Source of the DNA: Sorangium cellulosum So ce56
Lineage (GTDB): Bacteria > Myxococcota_A > Polyangia > Polyangiales > Polyangiaceae
Direction: 5' to 3'
Assembly (NCBI RefSeq): GCF_000067165.1
Contig: NC_010162.1
Location: 5,711,001-5,775,000, forward strand
Length of the DNA stretch: 64,000 nt
Position 1 is the first letter of the stretch; every line of letters begins with the position of its first letter. A program made the position numbers and the translations under genes. Shown in pieces: positions 63,301 through 64,000 of the stretch. Under the pieces are notes generated by a model that saw nothing but the letters and a program-made list of their open reading frames with translations, was not told the origin of the DNA and did no database searches.

Positions 63301-64000
63301 GTTGTCTTCCCACTCGTCCGCGAGCGCGCGCCCGTCCCTGGCCTTGCGGCTCGCGGCCGTCGCGCGCCAGAAGCCCCCCCGCCGCTCCAGGTCGACGCGG
63401 ATCTGCCGGTCGAAGGCGGCGCCGGTGGCCAGCGCGTTCTTGAAGAGGATGTGGCGCAGCTCCAGGCCGTCGCGCTGCAGACCGGCGCTCTCCGCGGCGC
63501 GGTAGATGAGGTCCAGGAAGGTCACGCCGGGCATGATGCGGACGCCGTGGACGCGATGATCCCGCACGATGTAATCGTCGTTGTTCATCGACGTCTCGAA
63601 GCGGATCCTGTCGTCTCCGCCGAGGTCGACGCGCCGGAGCGCGAGGAGGGGGCGCTCCCTGGCGGCGCGGTCGTCCGCGCCTCCATCGGGCCAGAAGCGG
63701 CGCCGGTCAAAGGCGGGCGCCGCCAGCGGCTGCCGTCGCTCCCGGGTCGCGGTCCCGGCCGGGAGCTCGCCGACGATCACATGGGCGTTGGTGCCGCCAA
63801 AGCCGAAGGAGCTGATGCCGGCCCGGCGCACTCCGCTCCTGGGGAGCCAGTCCTGGAGCGCCGTGTTCGGGTAGAAGGGCGAGCTCGCGAACTCGAAGCG
63901 TGGGTTGGGGGCGGAGCAATGGAGCGTGGGCGGGATCCGCCGGTGCCAGAGGGAGAGGACCACCTTGATGAAGCTGGCGATCCCGGCGGCGCTGAGGAGG
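51337..64000 (-). CDS. Trans-AT (AT-less) type I polyketide synthase, terminal subunit, 5' end outside window
   Basis: About 4,220 codons are visible; translation begins beyond 64000. Order N to C with rough positions: KS end (64000-63740, GFGGTNAHV), DH1 (63660-62800, HRVHGVRIMPG and HPAFLD), ACP (62610-62395, GLESTN), KR1 (62280-60950, LITGGMGGIG), KS (60800-59500, DTMCSSS, EAHGTGT, NIGHLEA), ACP-like without Ser (59340-59110), DH2 (58700-57850, DHRVASRAILPG), heptad linker, KR2 (57700-56290), C-methyltransferase (56200-55100, VEVGAGTGGTSALVL), ACP (54890-54640, GVDSLLAM), KS0 (54470-53180), ACP (52600-52350, GVDSITG) and thioesterase (52330-51460, GGYSSGG). No acyltransferase domain occurs in any module, and the post-KS linkers are of trans-AT type, so a free-standing AT must load it. 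The TE means this subunit releases the product. Product unknown. Confidence 0.93.
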   Translation of the reverse strand, partial: LLSAAGIASFIKVVLSLWHRRIPPTLHCSAPNPRFEFASSPFYPNTALQDWLPRSGVRRAGISSFGFGGTNAHVIVGELPAGTATRERRQPLAAPAFDRRRFWPDGGADDRAARERPLLALRRVDLGGDDRIRFETSMNNDDYIVRDHRVHGVRIMPGVTFLDLIYRAAESAGLQRDGLELRHILFKNALATGAAFDRQIRVDLERRGGFWRATAASRKARDGRALADEWEDNFECEIHRAEADAPPPLDIDRLRRQAAQSLDVDDAYAVARAMEIQHFEFMKGRGRIHRGDGFVLAELHLGELASRHRRDFHVHPAFLDCSTLVPAKLDPSAPSATKPCIPIYLEAFRAFRGSGERCHVLFRGQDARRPASEDIFHIDIDLFDEAGNPLAWFRNLSIKRIRSQASLTRLDLADGAAAAATGTVAPRVAPSPAPAPAAGRVADAAAPRESAAAPAARPALSRALVERELIDMVASASGRPADEISLEDGFYDQGLESTNLLQMVRDLERRLGKRLYPTLLFEYKSVRELTDHLLEHHAGAWVSALSSDTTGKPEPAPGPDPAAHAPAQLLAFAPTWEDAPLSPGARAGAPARILLVSDDEALARALASRGQAVTQVSLGAAFRALGADRYEIRAASAEDCQLLLDALAARGDVPGHILHGCRPAGSLEDGLARGLHTVLPLTQALLARGPAGRITLLHAHLDRGGRPAAWDAAFGGFARSVRLESPRAVYKSIGLPEDLASAADLLLAELIEAPDDVEVRYHGGKRQVRRLREIELPGDAPAGLPLRQGGVHLITGGMGGIGWRFAEHLVDRARARLVLCGRSPLDADKQRRHDALRARGAEVLYVVADVSRREDVARVIELARARFGELHGVIHAAGVLRDALIPRKTREHVDAVLGPKVHGGAHLDALTRSEPLDLFVAFSSSAGITGNAGQCDYAFANRFLDQLVEGRAASGAHGRSLSVAWPLWAEGGMRVDAATEQALWQATGMKALSTAAGIAAFERGLRARTAVMMVAEGSAERLRAFLAPGQPPAPHRGAPETWTDAGHAGPARPENGLSARLPAAVAAPADDIAVIGVSGRYPMADDLDAFWENLAAGRDCITEVPADRFPVDAYYDPEVGKLGKTYTRWGGFLSDVDRFDPLVFNIAPREAELMDPQERLFLETAWATLENAGYARGALAKRRVGVFAGVMWGQYQLLGAERAGRSTVLPASIFASIANRVSYCFDWRGPSLAVDTMCSSSLTAIHLACESIRRGECEMALAGGVNVTVHPMKYLYLSQGRMVSTDGRCRGFGQGGDGYVPGEGVGAVLLKPLSRALEDGDHIHAVIKGTAINHGGRSSGYTVPNPEAHGALIRDALSAAGFEPESVSYVEAHGTGTSLGDPIEMTGLAAAFPGLPARSRALGTVKSNIGHLEAAAGIAALTKVLLQLEHRQLAPSLHADPPNPNIDFDASPFHVQRELAAWQPPEVPGQQGRARYPRRAGISSFGAGGNNVHVLLEEHAPEADGPGEPAPRAQLVILSARKPAQLAELAGRLLDFVRRPAGDSAAGNGAAQGGAAAERAIEDALIEILTEPLGVRAADVDPELELEELGVDPPALVRVGQQIRERFHRDLDPDVLSRSSVRGLARSLAERSEGAAVRGSAVVRGAVRGRLTDLAYTLQVGREPMAERLALVVSTAAELEEKLAAFCRDPGAASGVFRGRAAGRHGPARSGVEQESLPALAEGGRLDRIAALWVAGADIDWKALFPERKARRVPLPTYPFARERYWLADLDPAELAREKEPAREHPLLARLDGASSLGQGLTFRGGLGADAPLLTDHRVASRAILPGVAHLEMAFAAARHIWGAQRVALAKVYWVRPAALEGARLDLRLAVREEDGAAMFEVLGGDPAAPVLHAKGKLVLDGASSDAEEGEMVEAIESIQTRCRDRVEGEALYARYRQMGMDYGPHCRAVEQVWVGDGEALAALALPASAAAELDRYHLHPVLMDSALHAALALVSGEGQSSSPVMPFSVERVELLRPPGARMFAHLRGDGAQTFQMTLLDASGRVSARVHGLASRPLPRPTQPLPRATQPLPRATQTLPHPTQPLPRPARPFYFLPAWQSAPLPPPQGRRVDVQRGASAGPATIIVHHPSAAALKDALVQAHGGARVIEIELGMAARPRGDGRWTVNVEDTASFEPCLRSVSQLDTVYFLGEARGGVAADLAASRRSAAHGVSALFRFYKALSLHPAFREPFSLKTVGVQAIPLHRDDAVSPLGAALYGLTKVIAKEHPSIRVCCLDIDGAPLREGASPGELQDVAQAILAEPCSARAQEVLIRAGARYTRRLVPLDLPASEPPFRERGVYLIIGGSGRIGLAFARHLATRVRARVALVGRRELDDAMRRELAAIEALGGEALYLRADVADLESMRRTVGEVRARFGAIHGVVHSALVLHQRSLAELDEATFARELSPKIDGSGIVDALFAGEPLDFMVFFSSASAFQVNAKQAGYAAGSVFTDAAAHHLARQRPYPVKTINWGYWRSVGDVSPELVQRLEMAGVEPIGDEDGMAAIEAILASRQIQVAAIKASAAVLAHVGVDSTRRLLEQAEPAPSVLEAIARRGLQPPLDAGAIERCRAAIEALGASARRALAEMFRWMGVFLAIGERWTEPALRARLGVVSAHERLFHALLRMLCEGGYLERAGDDYVVRALAEPVAPVSGGGAALAARHPEAAPSIELVWDRLAEYPAVLTGRKQATEVLFPRGSMDRVERIYQGNAVTDFHNRLVAEVVVAYVEERLAREPGPAIHIVEVGAGTGGTSALVLDALARLGARVHYAYTDCSSHLVRHGEKVFAPAYPFARFAALDIEAEPGPQGFEPGSVDIVLATNVLHATRRIEHTLGRVRALLRANGLLVLNEATRTQDFATLTFGLTEGWWLFEDAPLRLPSSPLLSTARWSDLLGVSGFRGIQRHGLPGVAVEDMAQCVFVAESDGLVTVAGDQGAAARGDRAAANGAEARAPAANGAAARAPAARRDVTPAADAAPPPVRLAALAAVAPAPERSARELQERCEEYVKGVIARVLKIAGSELDRDAGFDAYGVDSLLAMELADAFAKDLGDMPSTLVFERRTVAEVATYLLESHEEALRRTLGLAPRASAAAVAEVDGDVGAEVAAGRSEDIAPVSSQRRRESAPDLVRPGAASGGEFAIIGIGGRYPEAADVREFWENLKAGRSCIGEVPPHRWDGDAYYRPDGGGASRSKWGGFLEDVDRFDPLLFNISPLEAERLDPQLRLFLQTAWETFEDAGYPRRRLRVVQQGATSGVGVFVGSMYQHYPFVAPDGATAAQLSSFPGSAIANRVSHYFDLKGPSMLVDTACSSSLTAIYMACESLARGECAMALAGGVNLSLHPQKYVIFSQMGLLGSKERSSSLGEGDGITVGEGVGALLLKPLALALRDGDRVYAVIKGGFVNHGGRTHGATVPNPSAQADLIVEAFRRAGVRPDAVSYIEVAANGSPLGDSIEIAGLKQAFRRFTVERGFCALGSVKSSIGHLEAASGVSQVTKVAYQLHHRTLVPTLNSEPLNPNIRLDDSPFYVQRERAPWRPAVEGEPLRAAVASFGAGGANAYLILESFAGAEVAPRPDPRQPCVVVLSGRDEDRLKAYAERIGSFLEASPETPLDAVAYTLQIGREPLGARLALIATDAASAAAKLRAFARGEEGIDDLARGDVGTTPAASRLLLDGREGEAYLRIVIEERKLRKLAQLWVSGVDVDWPLLYPEGTPPLMYLPAYPFEQRACWIGQGEAPFWSQPSQQTRRGNGEAEEHAEPPPRLNGTNGAHADRLVEDLGALVAQSLKLPPYALSPDRELSLYGVDSITGAMLAGRVKSVFGVDVPVPASGGASTLRQWAEQLRQRGGKRSLPDVMPLEPELIPMNPAGTRPASFWCHGALGFGQIFRPLSAALGEDYPVYALQARGVDGTRLPFHRLEDMLTHYVACIRSVQPRGPYCIGGYSSGGILALELARELHRQGETVARVILLDTYPSTPEVQRWFAGFMDDDYLHVAVAAMLFAPGRADGLVSVEELQGTPPEVRLGHLASLLAERLGAGWSRDEIYILLQGAVNVARYTGQALHGYEPSRYNASDVLYFRAAAGFVDPGRAGSGLTRGVGPDAPDHVAPWRDIVASRLDVVSVPADHFSLLSGPGLAVIKEHLVRLFEPLRILEGAARPGPSSPAQIVPRTEQDLPAIIEQEGG
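51460..52330 (-). other. Thioesterase domain of the PKS
   Basis: Type I TE of the alpha/beta-hydrolase fold. GGYSSGGILALEL (nucleophile Ser, DNA 52041-52075), LLDTYPS (acid Asp region, about 51975) and PADHFSLLSG (His, about 51515) make a full triad. It releases the chain as an acid or macrolactone. Confidence 0.85.
53180..54470 (-). other. Non-elongating ketosynthase (KS0) of the PKS
   Basis: VDTACSSSL keeps the Cys (53941-53970) and SSIGHLEAASG keeps the second His. But the usual EAHGTGT motif reads EVAANGS (53521-53572), so the first catalytic His is Ala. By known KS chemistry such domains can translocate or transfer chains but not condense malonyl units. Confidence 0.85.
57738..57842 (-). 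repeat. Five 21-bp tandem repeats in the DH2-KR2 linker
   Basis: Units start at 57738, 57759, 57780, 57801 and 57822 (last one degenerate) and encode QPLPRAT-type heptapeptides, in frame. A flexible Pro-rich linker of variable length is implied. Confidence 0.9.
59110..59340 (-). other. ACP-like domain lacking the phosphopantetheine serine
   Basis: Inside the linker after the second KS, ALIEILTEPLGVRAADVDPE and ELEELGVDPPALVRV have ACP shape, but the DSL motif reads DPP (59208-59240). Without Ser it cannot carry the pantetheine arm. It may be a structural or docking module. Confidence 0.8.

Noticed and set aside
1..64000. tRNA, rRNA or replication origin
   Set aside because: No cloverleaf, rRNA-like or DnaA-box cluster was recognised by eye; a dedicated scan could still find one.

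Overview
The window is about 70% GC with long open frames and many antisense shadow frames. Gene families such as DUF2378-type regulators, T6SS-associated TIGR02270 proteins, Uma2 relics, pacifastin-like repeats and AT-less polyketide synthases point to a large-genome myxobacterium of the Sorangium/Polyangiales type. This is an inference from content; no marker gene is present to fix the species.

Layout. (1) 1-6.3 kb: a class III nucleotidyl cyclase, a protoglobin-STAS sensor, a strong terminator beside a group-II-intron-like scrap, two small minus-strand genes, a frameshifted repeat-family gene and a MATE exporter. (2) 6.4-17.6 kb: a secretion-rich segment with three protease inhibitors of eukaryote-like families (serpin, Kazal, truncated pacifastin array), a broken CotH gene, a LuxR-type regulator, a lipoprotein esterase, a polysaccharide deacetylase, a GH15 glucoamylase-type enzyme and an orphan ABC binding lipoprotein. 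(3) 17.9-38.3 kb: a type VI secretion payload island with three vgrG genes, a DUF2169 adaptor, a DUF6484 protein, a PAAR-like/Rhs protein ending in a deaminase-fold toxin, an adjacent SUKH immunity candidate, a HExxH metallopeptidase candidate effector and three accessory genes. No sheath, baseplate, ClpV or membrane-complex gene is visible, so it must use a machine encoded elsewhere.

(4) 38.4-50.2 kb: a mixed and partly decayed zone. Intact genes are a ferritin-like protein with a divergent LysR regulator, a nucleoside deaminase, a membrane-anchored coiled-coil T5orf172 (GIY-YIG) protein, a small secreted protein and a histone-H1-like heptad-repeat protein. Wrecks are an internally deleted mcrC, a cytochrome P450 scrap, a truncated Uma2 gene, a frameshifted hypothetical gene and a ghost of a PKS C-methyltransferase/ACP. 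(5) 50.3-64 kb: a SAM methyltransferase gene converging on the 3' end of a giant trans-AT (AT-less) PKS gene that runs off the window. Visible domain order, N to C: KS(end)-DH-ACP-KR-KS-[ACP-like, no Ser]-DH-KR-cMT-ACP-KS0-ACP-TE, i.e. the terminal, product-releasing subunit of an assembly line. The ghost PKS next door suggests the locus was once larger or duplicated.
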